A stretch of 64,000 nt of DNA, taken from the NCBI GenBank assembly GCA_031761405.1, contig JASEVX010000005.1, positions 6,221,724 to 6,285,723 of the forward strand. Direction: 5' to 3'. Of the stretch, positions 21,086-32,235 are shown in pieces (the stretch's first letter is position 1; each line of letters begins with the position of its first letter). Below the pieces are notes generated by a model. It saw only the letters and a program-made list of their open reading frames with translations, made no database searches and was not told where the DNA came from. Both the position numbers and the translations under genes were made by a program. Source of the DNA: Serripes groenlandicus. Lineage: Eukaryota > Mollusca > Bivalvia > Cardiida > Cardiidae.

Positions 21086-22139
21086 TTTGATGAGGCAATT
21101 CAATATTCCACATAACTTCTGACCTAATTGTTACCCTTTCCCACATACAACAAATCTGTAGCAGACGACTGCGAAAACATCTGGTTAAATATTGTAAACC
21201 TATAAAATTGAATGTTTATTCATTGAATAGAGTTGAAAATATTGTGGCAAAAATTGTTTGTTTCAAAGATGTAAGAAAGCATCTGCATTTGCGTGACGAC
21301 CATCATGCTTGAGAAAATATGACAAATCTCAGGATAAATATTTCCTGCCAAACGGAAATATTTGCTTAAAATAGAAAACTTCTATGTGAATTAGAAAATA
21401 CTTTTTTATGAAATAAAACATTTTCATTGGTCACGAAAATAGGACGCCCTATCTTAATGTTTTAGTGTTTTCAGCTCTGTTTAACCCATTTCCCACATTG
21501 AGACACTTTATGACCCCTCTGCAGCAGATGGGCAAATACTTCTTTTGCCACAATGTTTTTATCTTTCCAGTAAGTATACCTTTCTTCATAGAGATTGTCT
21601 ATGTGTTTTACCATAGGTGTTTTCTGCTGGAGATTTATTATATTGGGGAAAGGTTAAAATCCTCCATAATCAGAAAGACTTCATTTATGGAGGCTGCACA
21701 ATTAGGCTATACCAGTCTTTCCATCTGGGCCTCTGTTTATTTATAAAAACAATATATTATACTACATAATATTTCTTCAAAGGTTTTCAAAGCAGTTGTC
21801 TCTAAAAGTATCATACCAGAGAAAAGGGTTTACCTTTCTCACAAATAACAGAACTGCAGAAGAGGACTTTGAAAACATATTAGCAAAATATGGAAAGCCT
21901 CTAAACATGCAAGAGTCAGAAGCATCATAAAGCGTCTGAATAGTGGAAAACATTGTGGCAAAAGGAGAAATTGCTCATTTAGAGCAATTTCTTCTTTTGT
22001 CACTATGTTTTTCAAAAAGCTGTCTGCTGCAGAGGCGTCAGAAAGCGTCTATATGAGGGAAAGGGTTAATTGAAGTGGGATAGGGAGATGGGTTTAACAC
22101 ACCTGATCATTAATAATTAGAAGAGACATTCAGCAGGTA
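21086..22139. repeat. Several shortened or nested MITEs
   Basis: MITE pieces lie at 21130-21290, 21480-21660 and 21820-22070. In the last, a CCCACA-type left part joins a CTCATA-type right part (CTGTCTGCTGCAGAGGCGTC...ATGAGGGAAAGGGTTAA). No gene seen. Confidence 0.55.
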
Positions 22140-22225
22140 TTCAACCCTTTCCCTCATATAAACGCTTTCTGACGCCCCTTCAGAAGATAACTGTCAAAAC
22201 AAGCAATTTCTCCCTTTGCCACACT

Positions 22226-23455
22226 TTTTTTATGCCCCCGGAATCGTTGATTCGGTGGGAATCTAGTTTTTGGCCTGTCTGCACGTCTGTCTGCACGTCT
22301 GCACGTCTGTCTGTCTGCACGAAAAAAACTTTAACCTTGACCACTACTTTTGAACCATGGAACAGGTACGGCTACATGGCTACATGGAACAGGTACGGCT
22401 ACCATATTTCACATGTGTATTCCTTGTGACATAACCTTTCTGTCAGTACCAAAATTGTTGTCCTTGCGACCTTGACCTTTGACCTAGATGTTGCCATTCT
22501 CGAAAAAAACTTTAACCTTGGCCATTACTTTTGAACCATAACAGGTACGGCTACCATATTTCACATGTGTATTCCTTGTGACATGACCTTTCTGTCAGTA
22601 CCAACATTTTTGACCTTGCGACCTTGACCTTTGACCTAGATGTTGCCATTCTCGAAAAAAACTTTAACCTTGGCCATTACTTTTGAACCATAACAGGTAC
22701 AGCTACCATATTTCACATGTGTAGTCCTTGTGACATGACCTTTCTGTCAGTACCAACATTTTTGACCTTGCGACCTTGACCTTTGACCTACATGTTGCCA
22801 TTCTCAAAAAAAACTTTAACCTTCACCATTTCTTTTGAACCATAACAGGTAAGGCTACCATATTTCACATGTGTATACCTTGTGACATGACCTTTCTGTC
22901 AGTACCAACATTTTTCACCTTGTGACCTTGACCTTTGACCTAGATGTTGCCATTCTCGATAAAAACTTTAACCTTGACGACTACTTTTGAACCATAACAG
23001 GTACGGCTACCATATTTCACATGTGTATACCTTGTGACATGACCTTTCTGTCAGTACCAAAATTTTTCACCTTGCGACCTTGACCGTTGACCTAGATATT
23101 GCCATTCTCGAAAAAAACCTTTAACCTTGACCACTACTGTTGAACCATAACAGGTATGGCTACCATATTTCACATGTGTATATCTTGTGACATGACCTTT
23201 CTGTCAGTGCCAAAATTTTTCACCTTGCGACCTTGACCTTTGACCTAGATGTTGCCATTCTCGAAAAAAACTTTAACCTTGACCACTACTTTTGAACCAT
23301 AACAGGTACGGCTACCATATTTCACATGTGTATTCCTTGTGACATGACCTTTCTGTCAGTACCAACATTTTTGACCTGGCGACCTTAACCTTTGACCTAG
23401 ATGTTGCCATTCGTGGGGCATCAGTGTTTCACAAACACATCTTGTTTCAACTTTA
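22226..23455 (+). mobile_element. HINE/pearl-like element with seven 152-bp core repeats
   Basis: Same family as 10180-11650: TTTATGCCCCCGG start, CGTCTGTCTGCACG motifs, seven core units, then GTGGGGCATCAGTGTTTCAC and AAACACATCTTGTT. It sits inside a MITE, so it is younger than that MITE. Two units have lost the intact TGACCTTTGACCT motif by point changes (about 23083 and 23386). Confidence 0.78.
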
Positions 23456-23513
23456 TTCAGTAATTATACCTTCATTTATATATATTTTCTAATTGTTTTC
23501 AAAGTTGTCTGCT

Positions 23514-23705
23514 TGGCGTGAAACGGTTGTATCTAAATTGGTATTTTTTTTACCACGGTTAATCACTTTGCCATAAAGTCTTTATAAGCGTTAAATCATT
23601 TTTCTTGGTAAACAATGGAAATATAGGTGCCATTGCTCGTCAAAATTGCCCCTAAACCAGGGTTTTCAAAATAGGTTTTTAGTTTCAACCGTTTCATGCC
23701 AAGCC
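23514..23705. mobile_element. Short element with inverted ends (GGCGTGAAACGG)
   Basis: The left end TTGGCGTGAAACGGTTGTAT is the inverse of the right end (TTTCAACCGTTTCATGCCAA) with small differences, giving a 192-bp MITE of another family. It sits in the GTCTGCT|GCAG site of the host MITE. Coding: none. Confidence 0.65.
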
Positions 23706-23735
23706 CTCGAGATTTGTTGTATTTTGGAAAGGGTT

Positions 23736-23960
23736 ACTGGTTTACCTCATATGAAATGTTGAGTATAGGCAGATTTGATGACAATTTTATAAAAAAATAA
23801 TTTAGAAAAAGTTGTAAATTATGAGTAAAAATGTTAACACTTGAGTTGGAATCATTATGTCACAAATGAGAAATTGCTCACAACAAATAATAATTTCCTC
23901 CAATTTATCATTGTTCAATGCTGTTTTCAAAAGTCGTCTGCTGCAGTTTAACCCTTTCAC
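23736..23960. repeat. Degenerate MITE without clear ends
   Basis: Has TCACAAATGAGAAATTGCTCACAAC and AAAAGTCGTCTGCTGCAG blocks. It abuts the next MITE directly, through a partial CCCTTTCAC terminus. Confidence 0.5.
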
Positions 23961-24172
23961 TAAATCCTTTCCCTCATATAGACGCTTTCTGACGCCTCTG
24001 CAGCAGACAGCTTTTTGAAAACATAGTGACAAAAGAAGAAATTGCTCAAAACAAGCAATTTCTTCTTTTGCCACAATGTTTTCCACTTTTAGTCATAGGT
24101 CATCCAGTTAATTTTGACAAAATATGTTCAAAGTCGTCTGCTGCAGAATTGTTGTATGAGGGAAAGGGTTAA
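23961..24172 (+). mobile_element. piggyBac-type MITE, CTCATA subfamily
   Basis: Nearly full: CCTTTCCCTCATATAGACGC head, TTGCTCAAAACAAGCAA hairpin, GAATTGTTGTATGAGGG tail and right TTAA. A short deletion lies after GTCATCCAGTTAATT. Confidence 0.82.
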
Positions 24173-25571
24173 TGTCTCTGTATCGGGATAAGGGTTAGAT
24201 AGAATGTTATGCAAGCATGGTTACTTTGACTTGAAGTGTTAACATTTCCAGTAATTATTAAGACGTTTAGTGTGACACAAAGTTTGTTTAAATTTCAATT
24301 AGAAAGAAAAAACCCAACCAGATGGCAGCCTTAAAATGTCAACAGCTTTTAATCTTGCTCTGCTGCAGACAGTAAAGGAGGTTCTACAGCAGATTGCATC
24401 TGTAAGCATTGTGGAAAATAAGAAGAACATTCCTGTTGCAAAGTCGACATGTTTTAAAAAATGCTACATTCTTTCTGCAGATCATTTCAAAGCAGTCAAT
24501 TCCAAACAGATAATGATTACAGGTAAAACAGATAATGATTATAGGTAAAACAGATAATTATTTACCTGATATGATATTGTGTGTATGATCTGCATTGAAA
24601 ATACGTTGGGAAATACAACAAACCTGCAGCAGACGACTTTGAATACATCTTGACAGCAATATGAAAATCTCTATAAATGAAAGTATAGTTATTAGATAAA
24701 ATCATTGTCACAGATCGCGTCTGTATCTGGGAAAGGGATAATATTTTGAATTCTTGTAGAATAAATTATTCTATAAAATGTTTAGTTGAAATTGATACAT
24801 TGTGCAGGAAAGAGAAATTGCTTGTCTTGAGCTATTTTTCCTATTCTCACAATGCTTTGACGCGTTGTCTGCTCTAAGCCGTCACATGTCATCTCTATCA
24901 GGTAAAGTGTTAATTTGTGTTGCTTTATGGCAAAATGGTTGTTCACCCATTAACTGATGTAACATTAAGGAATGACATCTGCTGAAGTTTTCTTTATCAG
25001 AGAAAGAGTTAAGAAGGCCTCAGGCCTTGGGCACGTTTGGAAAGCCCTATAATGAGTCCCACCTGTGTGCCCTTCAAAATTATATCACACAGAAGAAGGT
25101 CATTCATGTAACCCTCTCCCACTTACAGACGTGTTCTGACACTTTGGAAATAGAGGACTTTTGAAAACATTGTGGCTAAAGGAGATTACTCATTATGAAC
25201 AATTAATTTCCTTCTACGCCACACATTTTTCAATTCTATCTTATATAATCAGACTTTCATATGCAGAGATTTTCCTTGTGAGACAGAGATGATAACATTT
25301 TAGGAAAAGGAGAAATTGCTATTTTTTACCATTTCTCCCTTTTCAACAATATTTTCAAAAGTCCTTTGCTGCCGAAGACTTCAGCTATGTGCGGTTTGCT
25401 TCAGAGAAAGAGTTAATGTATCATTCCCCTCTGAAAATTGTAATAATAATTTGGTGACTTCAGTTGTATCTACATAAGTAGACACAAAAGCATTTTTCAG
25501 GTCAAATTGCTTTAAGCAGCACATCCCAATGTTAACAAATTACTCACAGATACAAAATGACCTTTGAGATC
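24173..25571. repeat. MITE scraps in unique sequence
   Basis: Fragments at 24360-24500, 24605-24740, 24780-24915, 25108-25290 and 25290-25415 are recognised by CTGCAGCAGACGAC or GGAGAAATTGCT blocks. A small ACAGATAATGATTA(C/T)AGGTAAA duplication lies at 24509-24552. No supported gene. Confidence 0.45.
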
Positions 25572-26362
25572 ACCTGGGCCAAAGGCTCGAGGTGATCTAT
25601 TCTGATAACTCACTGTCCGTAGGCCGTCTGATTGGCATCAGTGTCATCTATCGTTAACTTTTAGTTTAAAATAACATCGCCTCCTAAACCACTGGACAAA
25701 TTTCAATCAAACTTCACTGGAATGATTCTATTGTGGTCCTCTTTCTAAATTTTTCAAATATTTAAATTCTATGCAAAATTTTGGTTTCTGCGGCATCAGA
25801 AAGGGTGGCCAAAATAGCCATAGATCTTTTAAATTCTTCTCCTCTAACTTCGCTTGTTTGATTCCAATATATTTCAATAGAAATGTTCCTTGGGTCCCTC
25901 TACAAAACTTGTTCAAGCCATAATGATTAGTTGAAAAACATGGTAGCCAGTTGGAATCAGAAAAAGGGCAAAATGACAAAACTTTAAAATTCCATTCTGG
26001 TTTCAAGATGGTTAAGCAGAAATGCTACTGTACATACTTTTTCAAGCCATATTGATTGGATGAAAATGATAGCTCCGAGTAGGGTTCAGAAAAGGGGTAA
26101 AATGAACTTTAGATTCAAGCGAGATCTCCTCCTAAACCAATGGACTGATATCAACCAAACTTCACAGGAATGTTCCTATGGTGGTCCTCTTTCAAATTAT
26201 TCATGGATTTTTATAATTTATTACAAATGTCCTTTACTGATAAACTGTTTCATTTGCAGTTCATTCCAACTCTTGATCAAATTTTCCCATTTTAAGCAGT
26301 AACATTTGCTACTATTCTATCACTCGAGTGATCGATTTAGGGCCATCTTGGTGCTCTTGTTA
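25572..26362 (+). repeat. 'AGATCACC' bivalve interspersed element, apparently full length
   Basis: Begins GAGATCACCTGGGCCAAAGG with the inverted GGCTCGAGGTGATCTATTC. It ends ATCACTCGAGTGATCGATTTAGG, then GCCATCTTGGTGCTCTTGTT. The middle has repeated CCAAACTTCACAGGAATGTTCC-like segments. It belongs with the AGCTCACC elements at 28525, 35809 and 52650. Open frames inside it are not supported. Confidence 0.6.
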
Positions 26363-26773
26363 TGCATTGCAACAAAGAAGATGCATTTTGATGCTTCTGC
26401 AACAGATGATTGCTGAAAATCATTATGTCTTAGGCTGAAACTGATCATAATGCTTAACTTTTGTAACAATATTTTTAACTTTATTCAATAATTTTACTTT
26501 CTATTTTAGAGATTCCATACGTTATAAAAGGTGTCGGCTGCAAATTTGTTGTTTGTGGGAAAGGGTGGTTATTTATTTTGCAGCGTGGTTTACCTGCATA
26601 AAGCAGACAGCCAAATATCCCTGGCTCCAGGCTTCATAGTTCAATAAATAATCTTTACAGATTTCTTCTTTCAACTGATTTTAGATTGATGTTGGCAGTC
26701 AGCTTTACATCTTTGTACATAGCATTAACCGAGTTCATCATTTATGGGACTCAACCTCACAATTTTTTATCAT
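26363..26773. repeat. MITE remnant and unique sequence
   Basis: 26380-26570 is a degenerate MITE (TGCATTTTGATGCTTCTGCAAC to GTTTGTGGGAAAGGG). Then unique sequence with no gene seen. Confidence 0.5.
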
Positions 26774-27226
26774 TTAACCCTTTCCCTCATACGACTATTC
26801 TGCAGCAGACGACTTTGAACGTATTTTGTCAAAACATAGAAAATCTCCATAATTGAATGGATAATTCCTATGACTAAAAGTGGAAAACATTGTGTCAAAA
26901 GGAGAAATTGCACGTTCTGTGCAATTTCTGCTTTTGTCACTATTTTTTCAAATAGCCGTCTGCTGCAGAGGCGTTAGAAAGCGTCTATATGAGGGAAAGG
27001 GTTAACACCTTCTCACATTCAACAAATCTGCAGCAGATGATTTTGAAAACATACAGGCAAAAACATGAGAAATGTAAATGAAAGTAAAATAATTGAATAG
27101 ATTTGAAAACACTGAGGCTCAAGTAGAAAACAATCATTATAAGTGCATTCCCTTTTGCAAAAAATGTTTTTCAAAAGTCGTCTGCTATAGAGGCATCAAC
27201 TGGTGTCTGTAAGAGGGAAAGGGTTA
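26774..27226 (-). mobile_element. Two adjoining MITEs sharing one TTAA
   Basis: 26774-27005 is a full CTCATA copy in minus orientation (232 bp, core TTGCACGTTCTGTGCAA). 27002-27226 starts from the same TTAA with CACCTTCTCACATTCAAC and ends AGAGGGAAAGGGTTAA. Confidence 0.82.
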
Positions 27227-27616
27227 AATAGTTCAAATGTGTTTTATTTGTTCATGCACATTCTGAGACTCATGTTCAAAGTTTACATAGTTGACCCTAA
27301 ATTCTTTAATACAGATGACTGATGCATTTTATTTAAAGTCATTATGGGAACAGAATATAAAGCTCAAGGTGGCCAACATTTCCTTTTTATGTCACCTTAC
27401 CAATATCAACTTCAAACTGTGTGTGAAGAAGTAACAGCTAATGTGATCTGCAGGTTTAGTCATCACGTACAGTGCACAAGAACTGAAATTCTAGCATTCA
27501 TATAATGTTGTGGATTTGTGTTCTCCGGCCATTCTCTCATTACCCAACTACCTGCAGACAACACATGTGTTCCATGGAGTGTTCTTGTTGCACAATGTTT
27601 TCATCTATATATCGGA
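27227..27616. other. Unique sequence, no gene seen
   Basis: No repeat recognised apart from a weak MITE-like scrap at the end. No open frame flanked by splice sites. Confidence 0.4.
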
Positions 27617-27800
27617 TTAACCCTTTCCCACATACAGGAAATTTACAGCAGACCACTTTGAAAACATATAAAAAATCTCTATAATTGTAGGTTTAATTAC
27701 TGAAAAAAAGTTGAAAACATTGTGGCAAAAGGAGAAATTGCTTGTTTCAAAACTCGTCTGCTGCAGATGCGTCAACATGTGTCTATAGGTGGGAAGAGGA
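27617..27800 (-). mobile_element. MITE, CCCACA subfamily, core shortened
   Basis: TTAACCCTTTCCCACATAC at the left and GATGCGTCAACATGTGTC at the right, with GGAGAAATTGCTTG but the second hairpin arm deleted. Confidence 0.65.
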
Positions 27801-27922
27801 TAACATTTCTACTTTGCCGGTCAATATTATTTGCTGATTCAAACAAGGTTGGCTGTGCAGAATTATTGGCGTCAATTCCACAGATGTTTACAAAGCAGAA
27901 GACCAATATGAGGTCTTTACCT

Positions 27923-28138
27923 TTAACCCTTTCCCTCATATAGACGCTTTCTGACACCTCTGCAGCAGACGGCTTTTTGAAAACATAGTGACAAAAGAAG
28001 AAATTGCACAAAACGTGCAATTTCTCCTTTTGCCACAATGTTTTCCACTTTTAGTCATAGGTTATCTATTTTCTATGTTTTGACAAAATACTTTCAAAGT
28101 CGTCTGCTGCAGAATTGTCGTATGAGGGAAAGGGTTAA
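27923..28138 (+). mobile_element. piggyBac-type MITE, CTCATA subfamily, GCAC/GTGC core
   Basis: 216 bp with both TTAA. The hairpin is AAATTGCACAAAACGTGCAA, a version in which both arms differ from the GCTC/GAGC form yet still pair. Tail TTGTCGTATGAGGG. Confidence 0.88.
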
Positions 28139-28524
28139 AATAGTAGTAATGGCTTTGCCTCATTGTCACTGAGATTTGCGTGAATAGTATGAGGACAAAT
28201 AAGAAAGTATTGCTGGTAAACTACACATGAAATGCCGCGATAAAACTGACATACTATTTAAAACGGCCTTCAAACAAAAACAAAAATTCTAATCATTGGC
28301 ACCACAGAAGATTTTACATACAGTTAAGTCTTTGTAAATAAATGCGGGTGATTGTATATGTATCCCATAAGGTAAACAGTTAACAAGAAGAAATGTTGCA
28401 TTAAAGATTAGGTAAATCAAGATGAGGAACTACATGATTAGCACACTTATTATCTATAAAAACTTTCTTCATTTCTCACAGTTTTCAGAACTGATCTGCT
28501 GATGACTTGTCAAAAGTTGTCTTT
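28139..28524. other. Unique sequence, no gene seen
   Basis: AT-rich, no recognised repeat or exon. Confidence 0.4.
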
Positions 28525-29107
28525 TTAGCTCACCTGTGCACAAAGTGTTCAAGGTGAGCAATTGTGATAACATTTTGTCTATTGTCCGTCGTCATCAATT
28601 GCTTTATTAACACTCTACAGGCAACATTTTACATCCAATATTTATGAACATTTATCAGAAGATACATCTCCATCAAATCTTGGCCTAGATCAAAACAGGG
28701 TCATGTGAGGTCAAAAACAAGGTCACAAGGTCAAACTTAATGGATAATCTTGTTCACAATTTCATCTTGAGCATATTGAAACTTTGTCAGAATAATTTTC
28801 TTGATGATATCTAGGCTTAGTTCAAATTAAGTTCATGTCTGGTGATAAACTAGGTCACTAGGCCAAATTGTAAGGAAAATCTTGTTAACACTCTCTCAAG
28901 CTTGGCCTAGTGACCTAGTTTTTGGCCATCATGTTTAGGAAAAAGGTTAACCCTTTTCAACATTTGCAGAAAATGACATAATGACTAATTTTCTGCATTT
29001 GCCACAATGTTTTTAACTCTTGTCAATAATTATTTGCATTTATAGAAATTTTCCATATTTTTGCCTAGATGTTTACACGACATTTGTTGTATGTGGGAAA
29101 GGGTAAA
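28525..29107 (+). repeat. 'AGCTCACC' element followed by a MITE remnant
   Basis: The 5' fold is TTTTTAGCTCACCTGTGCAC with AAGGTGAGCAATTGTGATAA. The body has AACACTCTACAGGC, CTCCATCAAATCTTGG and CACTAGGCCAAATT. It is truncated where a MITE fragment (28949-29107, ending GTATGTGGGAAAGGGTAA) begins. Confidence 0.6.
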
Positions 29108-29761
29108 ACATTCATGTAATTAGTTGGCATCTCTAGTGATGTGGCTCAGAAATGGAAATGACAAGACAAAACTGAACTAACAGCTGATCCCTGGAGCAGT
29201 AAACACTGATTATAGAACAGGTTGTATTTTTGTGCAATGGGATTGCGAAAATCTGGCACCAGGCCTACTACGGAATTTACCTCGTACATTGCAAAATTAC
29301 AGGTATTAATTTTTTTTTGCTTTTTGGAATCCTTTCAATGTCATGGAATTACACTCACAGCCATGACATTGTACAACCTACCGACAAATTAAATGGAATG
29401 GGGGGGGGGGATTTTTTGTTTCTTTTAACTTTTTACCTGTGTGTTTTTGTTATTTTTTACTTTTTCCACAGGGTTTTTTGTTGCTTTTAACTTTTTTACC
29501 CCTGTGTTTTTGTTGCAAGTTTTCATTTTTCCTAAATGTTTTTTAGAGTCGTCTGCTGAAGAGTCTGTTACAGCTGTCAATACCTTTTAGTCTCTTATCT
29601 TTGATTCGTCTTCACTAATTGGGTGTTAAAACTGTAGAGGCAACTGTTTTCATCTCATCTTCATGAAACTTATTCAGTTTGTTTATTGTGTCACCCTGCA
29701 TAGCATGGTAGGCACTTAGGGATTACTTTTTTTTGTCCGGCATCTGTCTGTCTGTCTGTGA
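29108..29761. other. Unique sequence with a G11 run and CTGT microsatellite
   Basis: A G run lies at about 29400-29410 and a (CTGT)n tract at 29743-29759. The open frame 29230-29490 runs through low-complexity T-rich sequence and is not supported. Confidence 0.5.
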
Positions 29762-30020
29762 GACCCGGCCGGGTAGCTCAATTGGTAGCGTATCTGACTC
29801 GTGATCTGGAGGTCACGGGTTCGATACCCGGTTGCGGCGACATTCTTTCGGGCGATGTTTTCCATTGCCTCTCACCTCTGATCTATGTGAGAAAGTAGTC
29901 AGTGGCTTCGAAAGAATGTTGTGTAAGTACTGGTGTGGGAAAGCCAGGAAAACATGGGTAGGTGCACTGACCGCCGTGATATGACCAAAGCTGTTGAAAG
30001 CGGCGTTAAACTCCAAACAA
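29762..30020 (+). mobile_element. tRNA-derived SINE, family 2
   Basis: The head is tRNA-like: GCCGGGTAGCTCAATTGGTAG (A box), anticodon loop CTCGTGA (CGT), GGGTTCGATACCC (B box). The body has CATTCTTTCGGGCGATG. The 3' domain has ACTGGTGTGGGAAAGCCAGG, GGTGCACTGACCGCCGTGAT and GGCGTTAAACTCC. CTGTCTGTCTG on both sides may be the target duplication, but the site was already repetitive. It is a SINE rather than a functional tRNA gene, because the body continues 190 bp past the tRNA end. Confidence 0.85.
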
Positions 30021-30561
30021 ACTGTCTGTCTGTCCGTCACACTTTTTCGTCACACTTTCAATGAGTAGGTGCAGGTGACACACGTGCTCCGTGGAGCACC
30101 CCATTCTAGTCTTGATTATATCTAGGTCAGGTTCAAATATGGGTCAAGTAGTGTCAAAACAAGATCACTAAGCCAAATTGAATAGAAATCTTGTTTTTTC
30201 TAAGGAAGTTGAATTTTTAACATGAGCATGTTCAAACTTTATCAGAATGTTTGTCTTGATGATATTTAGGCTAAGTTTGATCGAATATGGGTCATCTCGG
30301 TCAAAAAAACTAAGTCAATAGGCCAAATATAAAAAGAAATGTTAACACTCTAGAGACTCGCATTTTTTACGTGAGCATGTTGAATCTTTGTCAGAATGTT
30401 TATCTTGATGATATCAAGGTATAAGTTTGAATAGGGATGATATTGGGTTGAATACTAGATCACTATGTGAAATTTAAGATAACTTTATGGACTCTCTAGA
30501 AAATGAATAAAATGTTTGAATGTACTGAGAAAGCTTTCATTCCAGGAAGTAATGGAAACAG
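30021..30561. repeat. AGGTCA-type repeat body
   Basis: Matches the middle of the AGCTCACC family (GATATCTAGGTCAGGTTCAAA, CTTGATGATAT, CACTCTAGAGACTCGCA). No gene seen. Confidence 0.55.
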
Positions 30562-31033
30562 TTAACCCTTTCCCTCATATAGACACTTTCTGACGTCTCA
30601 GCTGCAGACAACTTTTGAAAACACTGACAAAAGGAGAAATGGCTCAAAACGAGCAATTTCTCCTTTTGCCACAATGTTTTTAACTTTTGTTTATTAATTG
30701 TACCTTTATCTATTGAGTTTTCCCATAATTTTGCAAATATGTTTTCAAAGTCGTCTACTGCGGATTTGTTGTATGTTGGAAACATGTTACTGTACTGTAG
30801 GGTTTAGCCCTTTCCCTCATACGAAAATTCTGCAGCAGACGACTTTGAACATATTTTGTCAAAAAATAGAAAATCTCTTTAATTGAATGGATAACCTATG
30901 ACTAAAAGTGGAAAACATTGTGGCTAAAGGAGAAATTGCACGTTTTGTGCAATTTCTTCTTTCGTCACTATGTTTTCAAAAAGCCGTCTGCTGCAGAGGC
31001 GTCAGGAAGCGTCTATATGAGGGAAAGGGTTCA
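30562..31033. mobile_element. Two MITEs in opposite orientations
   Basis: 30562-30788 is plus (TAGACACTTTCTGACGTC head, GCTCAAAACGAGC core, mutated right end). 30804-31033 is minus (TAGCCCTTTCCCTCATACG, core GCACGTTTTGTGC, CTATATGAGGGAAAGGG). Confidence 0.8.
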
Positions 31034-32235
31034 GTGATAGTGTGATTCCCTGTGTATTTCTGGCCTATATAATGTTGGCATGGGTAATAATGATAAACAG
31101 AAATGATAGGGGGTTACAATCTCAATTGTTTTGGATGGGATACAGAAAGACTTCACTTATATCATAACACTTTCATTACCTACTAAAATCTAGATACCTC
31201 GAACCCTTTCACTTACCCATTTCCTCATACTTTCAAATGTGATGCCTCCACATTTCTCATTTTTGCCGCAATGTTTTCAACTTGATTCAATTTTCATACC
31301 CGTCTTTTACAGAGATTTTTCATTTTTTTGGCAAGATGTTTTCAAAGTCGTCTGCTGCAAAAATGTTGTATGTGGGAAAGGGTTGTATAAAGACATTTAA
31401 CAACTTAGTGGGAAAAGGGGAAATTTCTCTCCTTTTCAGACAATGTTTTCATTTCTGTATTGACTTTACTTACGCTTCAATTTTTTAAGATGTATCTTTT
31501 TTTCCCTAATGGTTTCTTTAAAAGCCATGCATGCAAGAACTCTCAAAATATGATTAACTGCTAACCTCCAATACAAAAGCTATTCAGAAATCAAAATCCA
31601 TTTTAAATGATTTCATCACAAATTTTAGTATCTTATAAGTTTTATGTCCAATTTATACATAAACATTAAATAGATCCAAAATCCTTACATACCCTTCCCT
31701 ATGTTAATCAGTAAACAAAACTACTTAACCCTTTCCCACCTACAGACGCATTTTGACGCAATAGCAGCAGAAGACTTTTGAAAACATTGTGGCCAAAGGT
31801 GAAATTGCTCATTATGAGTGCTTTCTCCCATTATAACAATGTTTTCAAAAGTTGTCTGCTGCAGATACATTAGGAGGTATCTGTATCTGAAAATGGGAAA
31901 GGGTTAGTTGTCTTTGACTGCGTATCCCTTTCCCACATGTAGATGATATGCAGAGGAAATCGTTTGAAAACATTGTGGCGAAAGGTGGCCACCAAGCTTT
32001 CAACTCTATTCAACAATAATACTTCTATTAATACAGATTTTTAATGTCTTCAAAGTTACTAAGTATACTGCAGATTTGTTGTATGTTGGAAATGATTATC
32101 TGATATATATCATTAGCTTTAAAAATAAATTTAAGCATAATAAATTAAGAATTTGTTAATTGAAATATAGATACCTTATTATGAAACAAAATTGAGAAAA
32201 TCATGAGGAAAAGGAAAAGATTTGTGGTGGTGAAT
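31034..32235. repeat. Three shortened MITEs and unique sequence
   Basis: Copies lie at 31203-31386, 31725-31906 and 31924-32095. The copy at 31725 has head-type sequence (CAGACGCATTTTGACGC and its inverse) at both ends, so it is a head-head form. 31400-31720 is unique and AT-rich. Confidence 0.55.

Larger units (their letters stand above)
22140..23735 (+). mobile_element. MITE split by two later insertions
   Basis: The MITE left part (CAACCCTTTCCCTCATATAAACGC) runs to CCCTTTGCCACAC at about 22225. It resumes at CAACTTTATTCAGTAATT (23458), is interrupted again after GTCTGCT (23513), and finishes with GAGATTTGTTGTATTTTGGAAAGGG. The inserts are the element at 22226-23455 and the inverted-repeat element at 23514-23705. 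Confidence 0.75.

Noticed and set aside
29763..29836. A functional tRNA-Thr (CGT) gene
   Set aside because: A box, B box and a cloverleaf-like fold are present, but the sequence continues into a SINE body shared with 51565-51839. The anticodon stem also has a mismatch.
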